Shown here: piece by piece, positions 52,669 through 62,218 of the stretch
Position numbering within the stretch: the stretch's first letter is position 1
How the letters are laid out: every line of letters begins with the position of its first letter
Origin: CALXVA01 sp944393025
GTDB lineage: Bacteria > Bacillota > Clostridia > TANB77 > CAG-508
Assembly: GCA_963931445.1 (NCBI GenBank)
Contig: OZ007016.1
Span: 992,001-1,056,000, forward strand
Length of the DNA: 64,000 bases
Direction: 5' to 3'
Made by a program: the position numbers and the translations under genes
Notes under the pieces: model-generated
Database searches by the model: none
The model's input: only the letters and a program-made list of their open reading frames with translations
What the model was told of the DNA's origin: nothing

Positions 52669-53019
52669 TTATTCCTCATTCTTTCTCTTTTCTTCTATTT
52701 TGTTACACACCTCTATACTAAGATTAGCTAATTTTTCCCATGCTATCTTATCCATATTAATATAATAATAATTTTTTGTTCCTATTCTATTTAATCCAAT
52801 TATATTGTTATCTTTTAGTATTTTTAAATGATGCGAAACTGCAGGTCTCGATAAAGGTGTTTGTTTTGCGATATCATTGACTCTCATTCCTTCTTTTTTG
52901 TTTTTTAATAGAATTAGTAATATTTTTTGCCTGGTTTCATCTCCTAAAGCAATAAATATATTTTTGCATTCATTAAATTTAGATTCTAACTCTTCTTTAT
53001 TTTGAAAATAACTATCCAT
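52669..53019 (-). CDS. ArsR-family transcriptional regulator
   Basis: A 116-residue winged-helix regulator: FIALGDETRQKILLILLKN near residue 28 and the recognition part TPLSRPAVSHHLKILKDN near residue 62. The ArsR metal motif ELCVCDL is absent, so it is probably not metal-responsive. GTTTAAAC at 53043-53050, just upstream, is a palindrome that could be its operator. It is transcribed alone, with gaps on both sides. Confidence 0.92.
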   Translation of the reverse strand: MDSYFQNKEELESKFNECKNIFIALGDETRQKILLILLKNKKEGMRVNDIAKQTPLSRPAVSHHLKILKDNNIIGLNRIGTKNYYYINMDKIAWEKLANLSIEVCNKIEEKRKNEE

Positions 53020-53079
53020 TTATTACTCCTTTCAGTTTATATGTTTAAACCATTATATTATACTATACTAAAATAAAAA

Positions 53080-53116
53080 AAACATAATGGTAAAGAAAAT
53101 CGTTACCATTATGTTT
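53080..53116 (-). terminator. Terminator after the COG4905-like gene
   Basis: Perfect 14-base arms AAACATAATGGTAA / TTACCATTATGTTT with a nine-base loop; on the minus strand a run of T follows. It lies 48 bases after the stop of the gene at 53165. Confidence 0.9.
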
Positions 53117-53164
53117 TATATACTATTTACTTTTTCTAAGTACAATATGTATTGTTTTAAAACT

Positions 53165-54082
53165 TTATTCACCTTTTATTGCATCTTCTACTTCTTTATT
53201 GTTTTTATTATTTTTACCATAAATTTTTAAATAATATGGTTGAATATCTAATAAACTATCCATGTAGATTATATTTCCATTTTTATCTTTTACTTTTAAG
53301 TTTGGAAAAGTCTTAATCATTTTTTTATCTCCCCAAAACTTATATATAAAGTTTGATAATTTTTCATTTCCATATATTTCTTCATATTTTACTTGTGCCA
53401 TTTCTTTATTTAGAACATCTATATCATTTTCAACTACCATCCTCAATAAAAAGGTATTTATTGCAAATCCTGTTGCTATACAGTCTACCATTAGTAAAAT
53501 AAAAGTTGTCATAACAAAGGTCTTTAGGGCTTTATATGTTTTAAATTTACTTTTTGTCCAATTTATCAATTTATCAACTTTAGGATTCAAATATGCAATT
53601 AAATATATACATAAAAATCCCCAAAAAATCGAAAAATAAATACATATTCTTCCATTAATATTAAGTGGCATATTAGAATAGTCCCACCATTTGACACCAA
53701 GTAGTATCTCGCCGAATAAACTTATGGCATATTCTACTATTGATCCAACAATTGCTCCTCCTATGAAAAGAGTATTAAATTTTTTAGGGAATTTGTGCAA
53801 ACATAATATCATTATTACAGCACCTAATCCATATATTCCACAAAAAGGCCCATATAGAAAACTTTGTCTGCTCTCCCACACTCCTTTTGTTATTATTCCA
53901 TATAATGTTTCAATTATATAACCTGCAACACTATATATTATAAAATAGGCTAATATTCTCCATATACCTATTCCATTTATCGTTATTTTCTTTTTAATTT
54001 TGTTATCTTCTTTTTTTATATTCTTTTCATCTTCTTGTATGATTTTGCTTGGTTCTTTAATTTCTATTTTACATTTTTTCAT
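53165..54082 (-). CDS. Putative ABC transporter permease-like membrane protein (COG4905-type)
   Basis: A 305-residue protein from the ATG at 54082 (AAAGGT upstream). After a Lys/Glu-rich cytosolic start it has about six hydrophobic segments and the signature GYIIETLYGIITKGVWESRQ with FLYGPFCGIYGLGAV, found in the uncharacterised family often labelled putative ABC transporter permease, though it has no ATPase partner. The C-terminal 80 residues are soluble. Function unknown. Confidence 0.8.
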   Translation of the reverse strand: MKKCKIEIKEPSKIIQEDEKNIKKEDNKIKKKITINGIGIWRILAYFIIYSVAGYIIETLYGIITKGVWESRQSFLYGPFCGIYGLGAVIMILCLHKFPKKFNTLFIGGAIVGSIVEYAISLFGEILLGVKWWDYSNMPLNINGRICIYFSIFWGFLCIYLIAYLNPKVDKLINWTKSKFKTYKALKTFVMTTFILLMVDCIATGFAINTFLLRMVVENDIDVLNKEMAQVKYEEIYGNEKLSNFIYKFWGDKKMIKTFPNLKVKDKNGNIIYMDSLLDIQPYYLKIYGKNNKNNKEVEDAIKGE

Positions 54083-54205
54083 ATATTTATTACCTTTCAA
54101 ATATTATAAAATTTTTAAATATATAATAATATTAAAATAATAAATTGTCAATAAATACTAATTAATGAATGCTTGTATACATAACAATTTGTAGACATTC
54201 ACTTT

Positions 54206-55420
54206 TTAATTTCCAAAATACTTAATTTTAAATATAGTTCCATTTTCTGATGAGTTTACATTAATTGTTCCATTATCTTCTTCAATAATTGTTTTAGTAA
54301 GAGCAAGTCCAATTCCTATACTTTCTGCATTAGAGTTTTCTCCTTTATAAAATCTTTCAAAAATGTGTGGTAAATCCTTTTTTGATATTCCCGTTCCAAA
54401 ATCCTTTATTTCTAGTAAAGAGTATACATTATTTTTACTAAAAGAAAGTTCAACTGTTTGGCCATTTTTAGAATGTTCTATGCAATTTTTTAAAATATTG
54501 GTAATTGCTTCAACTTGCCATCTATAATCACAATATATTATAACATCTTCCTTTCCATTTATATTAATTGTTATATTTCGTAAATCACATAAAGTGGAAA
54601 CATTTTTTACTGCTCCATTTAAAATATCGCCTAAATTTATATATTCTTTATTAAAATGAATAGTATTAGAATCAAATTTTGATAATTTTAAAATTGCCTG
54701 AACAAGGAAATTAATATTTATAACTTCTCTTTTAATGTCTTTGATAAAATATTCCTTAGTATTAATATCCATATCTGGGTTATCTATTAAATTATCTAGC
54801 ATTATTAATATACTGGTTAAAGGTGTTTTTAATTGATGAGATATGTCTTCTAAAGATTTTTTTAGATTTAATTTATCTAAATTAGAGTTTTCCGCTGATT
54901 CTTTTAAGATTACCGTTGTTTTATATATTTCATTTTTTAAAATAGATAACTCATCCTCAGATATTGAATCAATACTTAGTTCATAATTCTTTTTATTTAT
55001 TTGTTCAATATAATTAGTAATATCATTTATATCTTTTTCCTTCTTTTTATTATATTTTAAAAATAATAAAATTAATATTATTATTGAAAAACTCATAAAT
55101 AACAAATCTAAAACTATAAAAATAAAAAAGTCTTTATCATTTTTCTCTAAAACTGATTGCTTTTGAATATCTATTCCGTATTTATTAAGTATATTAGAAC
55201 ACCTTACATTATCATTATTTAAAATTTCTATTATTTCTGTTTCAGTAAGTAAAGGATATTTTTCATTTAAAACTCCTATAATTTGATTAATTTTTTCATT
55301 AAAATTAGAGGTATATACATTGTATTCATATATATTTATAATTAACCAAAAGATTAATAAAAATATAGATATAAATAATGTAATTCTTAAATATTTTTTT
55401 AATTCTACTTTATTTTTCAT
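54206..55420 (-). CDS. Sensor histidine kinase (VanS-like layout)
   Basis: A 404-residue kinase with membrane segments at residues 10-30 and about 98-122 framing a 65-residue sensor loop, the H-box DISHQLKTPLTSILIMLDNL near residue 193, N-box ITNILKNCIEHS near residue 308, G1 IKDFGTGI, and G2 FYKGENSNAESIGIGLALTK. It overlaps the regulator gene by 11 bases. The neighbouring BceAB-like transporter suggests sensing of a cell-wall antibiotic or peptide, although the sensor loop is larger than in true BceS (which has almost none). Confidence 0.93.
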   Translation of the reverse strand: MKNKVELKKYLRITLFISIFLLIFWLIINIYEYNVYTSNFNEKINQIIGVLNEKYPLLTETEIIEILNNDNVRCSNILNKYGIDIQKQSVLEKNDKDFFIFIVLDLLFMSFSIIILILLFLKYNKKKEKDINDITNYIEQINKKNYELSIDSISEDELSILKNEIYKTTVILKESAENSNLDKLNLKKSLEDISHQLKTPLTSILIMLDNLIDNPDMDINTKEYFIKDIKREVININFLVQAILKLSKFDSNTIHFNKEYINLGDILNGAVKNVSTLCDLRNITININGKEDVIIYCDYRWQVEAITNILKNCIEHSKNGQTVELSFSKNNVYSLLEIKDFGTGISKKDLPHIFERFYKGENSNAESIGIGLALTKTIIEEDNGTINVNSSENGTIFKIKYFGN

Positions 55421-56066
55421 CTATTCTATATCCCATTCCTTTTATGGTAACAATTATATTTGTTCCTATTTTTTCCCTTATTCTTTTAAAATAAACTGTA
55501 ACTGTATGATCATCTACATCATTTCCTGTCCATTCCCATATTTTATCAAGTATTGTATTTCTAGTTACTACTTTATTTATATTATTAAATAATAAATTAA
55601 CTAACTTTAATTCTAATGGAGTTAAATCTATTTTATCATCATTTCTATAAAGTATTAATTTATCAATATCAAATGATATATCATTAATTTTAATAATATT
55701 TTTCTTTTTTGAACGCATTAATATTTTATTTATTCTCGCTATAAGTTCTTTTGTGCTAAATGGTTTTGTAATATAATCTTCAGCACCTATATTCAATCCT
55801 TTAACTATATCATCTTCCTCATCTTTTGCAGTTAGAAATATTGTTGGTATATTTAATGGCTTTATTTTTTGTTCAAATAGATTAAATCCATTTCCATCTG
55901 GAAGTGTTATATCTAATATTATCAAATCGATTTCATATTTGTTACTTAGAAATTCTAATGTATCTTGTATATTAGTTTTGTATATGTAATCGTAATTATT
56001 TTTTTCAAAAGAATATGTAAGTCCTTTTATAATTGATAAGTTATCTTCTACCAATAAAATATTCAT
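55410..56066 (-). CDS. OmpR-family response regulator
   Basis: A 218-residue regulator from the ATG at 56066 (AGGAGT upstream). Receiver: LLVEDN, phospho-Asp in LIILDITLPDGNG near residue 51, FLTAKDE and YITKPFS. Output: winged helix from about residue 125 (DLTPLELKLVNLLF ... DDHTVTVYFKRIREKIG). Pairs with the kinase directly downstream. It lies just after a terminator following the transporter genes, so the two-component genes are expressed separately from the transporter, or by read-through. Confidence 0.93.
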   Translation of the reverse strand: MNILLVEDNLSIIKGLTYSFEKNNYDYIYKTNIQDTLEFLSNKYEIDLIILDITLPDGNGFNLFEQKIKPLNIPTIFLTAKDEEDDIVKGLNIGAEDYITKPFSTKELIARINKILMRSKKKNIIKINDISFDIDKLILYRNDDKIDLTPLELKLVNLLFNNINKVVTRNTILDKIWEWTGNDVDDHTVTVYFKRIREKIGTNIIVTIKGMGYRIDEK

Positions 56067-56102
56067 AATTATCACTCCTATAAATAATTATAACATATAA
56101 TT

Positions 56103-56122
56103 AAAAGGGCAAAAGCCCTTTT
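56103..56122 (-). terminator. Terminator between the BceAB-like genes and the two-component genes
   Basis: Perfect 8-base arms AAAAGGGC / GCCCTTTT with a four-base loop, T-rich on the minus strand. It begins 4 bases after the permease stop. Confidence 0.85.
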
Positions 56123-56125
56123 ATA

Positions 56126-58801
56126 TTAAATATTTTCATTTCTAATTGTTTCAATAGTATTTTGTTTACTAATTTTGTTTATAGAATATTTCATAATTAT
56201 TGAAATTAAAATAAATACTGTCATTATAGAAATTAAAATTGCTAATAATGGTAATTTGTATGGTAAACCTGATTCACTCACTAAGAAATAATATATCAGA
56301 TATGATAAAAAGATACCAATTGGTACACCTATTATTAATGCTTTTACTCCCATAAATGTACTTTCTAATCTAATCATTTTCTTAAACTCTTTTGATGTCA
56401 TTCCAACAGATTTTAGCATAGCAAATTCTTGCCTTCTTAATTCCATATTAGTTGTTATAGTATTAAATATATTTGTAATTCCAATTAAAGATATAACAAT
56501 AATAAACCCATATAAGAATATACCTATTAAAGTATATAAATTATTCATTATTCTTACCTGTTCTTCACTATTGTTTAAGTAATAGTCTTCTCCTTTTAAA
56601 TATTCATCTATTTCATCTTGTAATTTAGTAGCATTATTTGATTTATAATAAATTTCTAATACATTACTTGTTGTAATTTCATCAAATAACTCATCACTTA
56701 TAACTAAAATTCTTCTACTATTATTGTTTTCTAAACCAAATGGCATTTTTTCTGTAACAGCTCCAATTTCTAAATTATAGTTTTTATCGTTCTCAAGTTT
56801 TCCATTAATCTTATCACCTTTATTTAAAGAATAAATACGCATGTATTTCTTTATATATTTGTCTTTCTCTTGATCATATTTATTTACTACTGCATAATCT
56901 GAAAGTATTGCTTTATTTTTTATTTCATCATAATCTAGTCCAATTTCTTTAATATATTTATTATATTGTTCACTGCCTAATGATACTATAGTTAAATGTT
57001 TTTCTATTTCTGGATCTAATTCTAATTTAATCCAATCAATATATTCTTGATTATAATAATTTTCTTTAAATGTAAAATCTGATTGTCTTAATATCGTATA
57101 ATTTTCAATTGTATCAAAATTAGTTGTTTCTAAAAATTTTAAATAAGATTCTTCTTTATAATCAGTTGCAGTTAATGAAATATTTGCTCGTGTTAAATTT
57201 AATTGATTTTCAATTGTATCAAATGCCATAGTCATAAAACTAGATAACGCAATAAATACAAATACAGATACAACTATAGATATTACTGTAGTACGATATT
57301 TTTTCTTATTTCTTTTTAAATTTTTATAAGATATTTCTCCTCCGATTCCAAAAAGTTTTTTTATAATTTTTGGAGATTTAATTTTTTTAGAATTTATTTT
57401 AATATTAGCACTATTTCTAATTGAATCTATTGGAGATACTTTTGATGCTCGTTTTGCACTTTTAAATGCAGAAAAGTATATAGTAACTATTCCTAGTATT
57501 ACAGCAATTAATACTGCTATATAAGAAAATGAAAATTCAAGTTTTATACCAGTTGATATCATATCCTTTAAAAAATAATTAGATATAATTATTAATATAA
57601 ATGATGCTAAAAATCCTAGTAATATGCCAATAGGTATTCCTATAATTCCAAGAATAAATGCTTCATAAAATACATTTTTTCTAATTTGTTTTTTTGTAGC
57701 ACCTATACTTCTTAGCATTCCATATTGTCTTATTTTTTCAGTTATAGATATATCAAAACTATTTTTTATGCAAAATATAGAAGTAAATACAATAATTCCC
57801 ATTACAATACTTGCTACTATTCCTATACTACCTACACCACTAGTTTTTAGCGGATTTGTTTCTAAATCTACTAAATAAGTATTAATATTTATTTCATATT
57901 TAGCTTTATCTAATTCCATTGTTATTTCCTTAATTTCTTCTTCTGTTAATGATTCATTAGAAAATGATTTAGCTAAGATATTTTCATTGACTTCTAATAT
58001 ATTAGCAGTAATTTTATATATATTTTTTGTACCTTCTTTTGTATATAGTGCAAAAATATCAATGCTTCCATCTAAATTATTTTCATCAATATAAGTTATA
58101 AATGTATATCCAGGTGCAGAATAATCTTCAATATTAGATGCTGGTCTTTCTATAATACCGACTATTTTATAAGTTTTACTAACAGTATCTACTATTGCTT
58201 CATTACTACTATTTTCATGAGCAGATGATATTTCTTTATTTGAGTCAGTATCTGTTATAGATTCTGATGTATTATCTGAATAATAAGGATTGTTTTGATT
58301 TAATTCATAACCTTCATTATCAACTCTTTTACCTATATCTAATGTAATAGAATCTCCTACCTTTAACTCTAACCTACCATTTGTTTTTAAATGTGTTGGA
58401 ATAACTATTTCATTTTCGTTTTCTGGTAACCTACCCTCTACTAATTTTACTGATAAATTTTCTAAAGAACTTTTTGTAAAGGCCTTTACAAATGCGTAGG
58501 GTTTATATTCATTTTTTGAGTCAATTTTTGCATATCCAATATTTTTAGTTAAATTCAAAGTGTCAATACCTCTATTGTTCTTAAAAAAATCGAGTTCAGA
58601 TGATGGTACATTATAATATGCTACATGAAAGTTTCCTTTTTCGTTAATTTCAAAATTAATTAATGAATTTATTCCACTTGTATAGATAGAAGCAACTGCT
58701 GTTATAAGAGCAACAGATAAAACAATTCCTATAATTGTTACAATTGTTCTTTTTTTATTTAATTTTAAATTTTTAATTGTTAAATTGTTAAGTAAATTCA
58801 T
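56126..58801 (-). CDS. FtsX-type ABC permease, duplicated (BceB/MacB-like)
   Basis: An 891-residue permease with two FtsX units: N-terminal segment (residues 17-40), extracytoplasmic domain, three segments around residues 325-450 (signature ITEKIRQYGMLRSIGATKKQ), then a second unit beginning near residue 500 and ending with ELRRQEFAMLKSVGMTSKEF near residue 800 and two final segments. GGGGG-type site and ATG follow the ATPase stop by 2 bases. With the ATPase and the VanRS-like pair it forms an antimicrobial-peptide or antibiotic detoxification module, by family knowledge. Confidence 0.92.
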   Translation of the reverse strand: MNLLNNLTIKNLKLNKKRTIVTIIGIVLSVALITAVASIYTSGINSLINFEINEKGNFHVAYYNVPSSELDFFKNNRGIDTLNLTKNIGYAKIDSKNEYKPYAFVKAFTKSSLENLSVKLVEGRLPENENEIVIPTHLKTNGRLELKVGDSITLDIGKRVDNEGYELNQNNPYYSDNTSESITDTDSNKEISSAHENSSNEAIVDTVSKTYKIVGIIERPASNIEDYSAPGYTFITYIDENNLDGSIDIFALYTKEGTKNIYKITANILEVNENILAKSFSNESLTEEEIKEITMELDKAKYEININTYLVDLETNPLKTSGVGSIGIVASIVMGIIVFTSIFCIKNSFDISITEKIRQYGMLRSIGATKKQIRKNVFYEAFILGIIGIPIGILLGFLASFILIIISNYFLKDMISTGIKLEFSFSYIAVLIAVILGIVTIYFSAFKSAKRASKVSPIDSIRNSANIKINSKKIKSPKIIKKLFGIGGEISYKNLKRNKKKYRTTVISIVVSVFVFIALSSFMTMAFDTIENQLNLTRANISLTATDYKEESYLKFLETTNFDTIENYTILRQSDFTFKENYYNQEYIDWIKLELDPEIEKHLTIVSLGSEQYNKYIKEIGLDYDEIKNKAILSDYAVVNKYDQEKDKYIKKYMRIYSLNKGDKINGKLENDKNYNLEIGAVTEKMPFGLENNNSRRILVISDELFDEITTSNVLEIYYKSNNATKLQDEIDEYLKGEDYYLNNSEEQVRIMNNLYTLIGIFLYGFIIVISLIGITNIFNTITTNMELRRQEFAMLKSVGMTSKEFKKMIRLESTFMGVKALIIGVPIGIFLSYLIYYFLVSESGLPYKLPLLAILISIMTVFILISIIMKYSINKISKQNTIETIRNENI

Positions 58802-58803
58802 AT

Positions 58804-59067
58804 TTATACCCCCTTAACAATTTTTCCATCTTCAATTTTGATTATTCTATCAGCCTCTTTAGCAATTTCCATATTGTGTGTAATCATAATAATTGTTTGT
58901 TTTAATTCTTTATTTGATTTTTTTAGTAAAGCAACAATTTCATCACTCGACTTTGAATCTAAATTGCCTGTTGGTTCATCTGCAAGAATTATTGTTGGAT
59001 TTGTTATTAGTGCTCTACCAATACTGGTTCTCTGTTGCTGTCCTCCAGATAATTCATTAGGAAGATG
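58804..59067 (-). CDS. BceA/LolD-like ATPase, C-terminal part (in the -1 frame)
   Basis: This part has no start signal. It encodes HLPNELSGGQQQRTSIGRAL, Walker B IILADEPTGNLDS, and MITHNMEIAKEADRI to the stop at 58804. It contains all C-terminal motifs missing from the upstream frame. It is entered in the -1 frame from the slippery heptamer at 59073-59067, or by one missing A in a run of six. The joined protein has 223 residues, the normal family length. Confidence 0.8.
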   Translation of the reverse strand, partial: HLPNELSGGQQQRTSIGRALITNPTIILADEPTGNLDSKSSDEIVALLKKSNKELKQTIIMITHNMEIAKEADRIIKIEDGKIVKGV

Positions 59068-59474
59068 TTTTTTCTGTTTTCTAATCCTAATAATTTTAAC
59101 ATATTATTTAAAGTTTCTTTGTCTACTATCCTATTATCTAATGACAAAGGTAATGTTATATTTTCTTCAACATTTAATATTGGTATTAAATTATAAAATT
59201 GATATATTAATCCTACTTGTCTTCTTCTAAAAATAGCTAGTTTATCATCATTAAATTTAAATATATCTTGCCCATCAATAAATACTTTTCCAGATGTAGG
59301 TCTATCAACACCGCCTATTATATGAAGCAATGTTGACTTGCCACTACCAGATGCTCCTACAATAGCTACGAATTCACCTTTTTCTACTGAAAAAGATACA
59401 TCATCTAATGCAACTACTTTAGTTGTATCTTTTCCATAAATTTTAGTTAAGTTTTCAACTTTTAATATTTCCAT
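59007..59474 (-). CDS. BceA/LolD-like ATPase, N-terminal part, broken at an A-run
   Basis: Starts at the ATG at 59474 after AAAGGAG. Residues 1-133 carry Walker A GASGSGKSTLL near residue 38 and the Q-loop GLIYQFYNLIP. After GLENR the zero frame diverges into unrelated sequence (NIFLMNYLEDSNREP) and stops at 59007. The divergence lies exactly on A AAA AAC (59073-59067), the classic -1 slippery heptamer; a -1 slip there continues as NRKN-HLPNELSGGQ. A single-base deletion in the run would look the same. Confidence 0.85.
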   Translation of the reverse strand: MEILKVENLTKIYGKDTTKVVALDDVSFSVEKGEFVAIVGASGSGKSTLLHIIGGVDRPTSGKVFIDGQDIFKFNDDKLAIFRRRQVGLIYQFYNLIPILNVEENITLPLSLDNRIVDKETLNNMLKLLGLENRKNIFLMNYLEDSNREPVLVEH

Positions 59475-59661
59475 AAATCTTCTCTCCTTTCGATTTAAAT
59501 TATATTATATTAATAGTTACAAGTAAGTTACATTTTATAATTTTTAAAATTTTATTTTCATATTGCTATCATTAAAGCTTATAAATGTGCTATAATATTA
59601 TTGTTATTTATGTGTAGTTTTGTAAAACTTATATGCATTATATAAGGAGGTATTTAATATA

Positions 59662-59991
59662 ATGGTACACACTGCCAAAAGTTTGTTAAACACACAAAGT
59701 GAAGCTCAAAAATTATTTCATTGGATTGTAGATATATTTAGCAAACATACTACCATAAAAAATAGAATATACTTGGAAGAATATTGGGATTCTGAACTAG
59801 AAAATGAAAACGATCAAAGCAAAATTAAAATAGGTTGGGAAACTAAGAATTTTCTCACTAATAAAAGTTTTAATATTACTACAATGTTAATACTTGTTCA
59901 AATGTTTAACGAAACAACTGAATATTATGCTAAAATCCATATTCCAAGATATCCAGATAGGTCACATACTATCGTAATTTTTAAGTATTAA
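59662..59991 (+). CDS. Hypothetical protein (109 residues)
   Basis: A soluble protein (MVHTAKSLLNTQSEAQKLFH at the start, ending YPDRSHTIVIFKY) with no known motif. AAGGAGG lies 9 bases before the ATG, TATAAT lies at 59591-59596, and a palindromic leader (AGTTTTGTAAAACT) lies near 59613. It is the first of few plus-strand genes and stands alone between convergent and divergent neighbours. Confidence 0.7.
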   Translation: MVHTAKSLLNTQSEAQKLFHWIVDIFSKHTTIKNRIYLEEYWDSELENENDQSKIKIGWETKNFLTNKSFNITTMLILVQMFNETTEYYAKIHIPRYPDRSHTIVIFKY

Positions 59992-60007
59992 ATACCATTG
60001 CACTAAA

Positions 60008-60035
60008 AAACGGAAGTTATAATATACTTCCGTTT
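60008..60035. terminator. Bidirectional terminator between convergent genes
   Basis: Perfect 10-base arms AAACGGAAGT / ACTTCCGTTT with an eight-base loop; A/T-rich flanks on both sides. It serves the 109-residue gene and the zeta-toxin-like gene, whose stop it overlaps. Confidence 0.85.
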
Positions 60036-60957
60036 AAATATTTCTATCAAATGATAATTCATTAAAAAATTCTTTTTCTAATTGTTCTAATTGCTCAAGA
60101 TAATTTTTTTTCATCTTATCATCTGAAACCATCATATTTACTCTTTCTCTTGCTCTTCTTAATCTTTCAATATATTCATAAGGATTTGTTAATATTTTTC
60201 TTCTTTCTTTAGCTCTTTCGGAAATTATTGCTTCTTGTGCACATGAATATTTACTATCATTAATTTCCCAGGCTAATTTTGGTCTTTTATTTTCTCCTCT
60301 TGTAAATACTCTAACATTATCACAAATTCCTCTTTTTTGCATAACCATTACCTCTTGTAAAAATGGTTCATACATTCTATCATGATTTGATCTTGCAACT
60401 GGTCTTGGATCATAACCTATTTCTAATAACAATAAATCTCTTTCAATGCATGACAGAAAGCTTTCATATTTATCAACTGCCATTATATTTATTTCTACAT
60501 TATATCCATTATCTTTAAAACTTTTCACCGTTTCATAATCTTTTTCACCTTTTGTAAAAGTTGCTTCCATTATTGTACTAATTTTATAATCCATTATTTT
60601 TTTTAATATTACTTTTTGTGCAGGTCTTACAAATTGCCTTGAAAGTGTATAACAGTCTTCTGGTAATAGTTGTAATATTTCATCATAATATCTATGAAAT
60701 GTAGCAATTTTATCTGATCCAATTTCTACTGCCCACTCATCATTTTGTGAATATTCTCTTTCAACAAAATTACCTAATGTAGTTTTGCCTGACCCTGGTT
60801 GTCCAACTAAATATGAAATTTTAGGATTTGTTGAAGATAAGTCTGATAAACTCTTAGCAAGTTTTTTTCTTGCTTCTGTAACTATTTGCTCAAAAAAACA
60901 TTCTATTCCAAACTGTATATCTTCTTCTGTTAATTGAAATTTATCATAATCTTTCAT
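60034..60957 (-). CDS. Zeta-toxin-family P-loop kinase
   Basis: A 307-residue protein. Walker A is YLVGQPGSGKTTLGNFV near residue 50, VEIGSDKIATFHRYY supplies the substrate-side Asp, STIMEATFTKGEKDYE follows, and RPVARSNHDRMYEPF precedes the arginine-rich C-terminus. Zeta/PezT toxins phosphorylate UDP-N-acetylglucosamine; whether this one does is unknown. It lies 18 bases after the 64-residue gene, which has the right size and place for an antitoxin but is not recognisably epsilon/PezA. Confidence 0.85.
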   Translation of the reverse strand: MKDYDKFQLTEEDIQFGIECFFEQIVTEARKKLAKSLSDLSSTNPKISYLVGQPGSGKTTLGNFVEREYSQNDEWAVEIGSDKIATFHRYYDEILQLLPEDCYTLSRQFVRPAQKVILKKIMDYKISTIMEATFTKGEKDYETVKSFKDNGYNVEINIMAVDKYESFLSCIERDLLLLEIGYDPRPVARSNHDRMYEPFLQEVMVMQKRGICDNVRVFTRGENKRPKLAWEINDSKYSCAQEAIISERAKERRKILTNPYEYIERLRRARERVNMMVSDDKMKKNYLEQLEQLEKEFFNELSFDRNI

Positions 60958-60975
60958 CTTTTCTCTCCTCTTCCA

Positions 60976-61170
60976 TTATTTTCTTAATACTTTTATTAAT
61001 TCTTCTTCATCTAGCATATACATTTTGTCTTTTTCTTCAAGCATTTCATTTATCTTTTGCATAAGTAAATTTCTATCTATATTCTTATTTTCTTTTATAT
61101 ATTTAGAAATCTTTAATTGCATTATATTTTCTATGATATAATCTTTATTGTTTTCAAATTCTTTACTCAT
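60976..61170 (-). CDS. Small helical protein, possible antitoxin
   Basis: A 64-residue charged helical protein (MSKEFENNKDYIIENIMQLK, ending DEEELIKVLRK). It lies between the PHP gene (12 bases) and the zeta-type gene (18 bases) on the same strand. Size, charge and gene order suit an antitoxin for the kinase, but sequence similarity to epsilon is not evident. Confidence 0.6.
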   Translation of the reverse strand: MSKEFENNKDYIIENIMQLKISKYIKENKNIDRNLLMQKINEMLEEKDKMYMLDEEELIKVLRK

Positions 61171-61182
61171 ATCATTTCTCCT

Positions 61183-62061
61183 CTATATCCAATCCTCTAC
61201 TAAATCATCATTTATTTTTAAATTTCCTTTTCCAATAGCCATTTCAATTCCAACCTTATTAATACCATGATAATCACTTCCACCACTTCTTAATAGATTT
61301 TTTTCCTTCGTTAATTTTAATAAATAATTTATTTCTTCTTCTGAAAAATTACTATGATAACATTCTAATCCATCTACACTATAGTTATTTATTATGTCAT
61401 CAATAAAAGCTTCCTTGTCTTTAATTGCTTTGTATATAAATAAGTGCGGCATAAATACAAGTCCCCCTGCATTTTTTATAGCTTGTATTGCAGTATCTAA
61501 TGATGGATAATCTTCACTCTTATCTATAAATAAAATATTATTTTTATCTCCACAATATTTTTTATTGAATGTAGTAAAATCATTTAATATATCTTCTGCA
61601 TATACTCCTTCATTTTCCTTATATTTTTTTAAATCTGTATATATTGTAAAACTTGCCCAATCTGTTTTAGGATTCCACTTTATTTTATCTTTATCAGTCA
61701 ATTTAAATCCCAATTTTTTGCAGGCTTCATATGTTTTGTTAAAATATTTTAATTGTAACTGTTCTTTAGATTTATTTTTATAAAATTCTTTTATCCACTT
61801 ACTCATCTTATCTAAATTAAATTTATAGCCTAATACTTCTATTGTAATTCCTTTATAAATACATTTAATTTCAATTCCTGTAACTATTTTTCCAGTAAAA
61901 AATTTATTAAGTCCTAAGTCTCTTATTTCTTCATGCGCGTGGCAACTATCATGATCTGTTATTGAAATATATTTTAATTTTAATTTTTCAGCTTTTTTTA
62001 ATAATTCTTCTGTTGAATCTGCACCATCTGAATTATTTGTATGTAAATGTAAATCAATCAT
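61183..62061 (-). CDS. PHP-domain phosphoesterase
   Basis: A 292-residue PHP-fold enzyme: DLHLHTNNSDG at residues 3-13 and SITDHDSCHAHEEI near residue 33 provide metal ligands, GLECYHSNFSEEE near residue 226 and GGSDYHGINKVG near residue 264 complete the set. Relatives act on nucleotide 3'-phosphates or RNA 5' ends. AAGGAG precedes the ATG. Being first in a PHP - small protein - zeta kinase operon, it might reverse or process a phosphorylated product; this is inference. Confidence 0.9.
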   Translation of the reverse strand: MIDLHLHTNNSDGADSTEELLKKAEKLKLKYISITDHDSCHAHEEIRDLGLNKFFTGKIVTGIEIKCIYKGITIEVLGYKFNLDKMSKWIKEFYKNKSKEQLQLKYFNKTYEACKKLGFKLTDKDKIKWNPKTDWASFTIYTDLKKYKENEGVYAEDILNDFTTFNKKYCGDKNNILFIDKSEDYPSLDTAIQAIKNAGGLVFMPHLFIYKAIKDKEAFIDDIINNYSVDGLECYHSNFSEEEINYLLKLTKEKNLLRSGGSDYHGINKVGIEMAIGKGNLKINDDLVEDWI

Positions 62062-62218
62062 ATCATTTCTCCTTTATTTATAACATATTTATATTTTAAC
62101 ATATTTCTACTATTTTTGTATATAGTAATTTTTATTTTTAAGTTTCTTTTAAATACCTTGCTTTTATTTATTTATTATTATATTATATATATAATTATTT
62201 ATTTATGAGGTGAACTTT

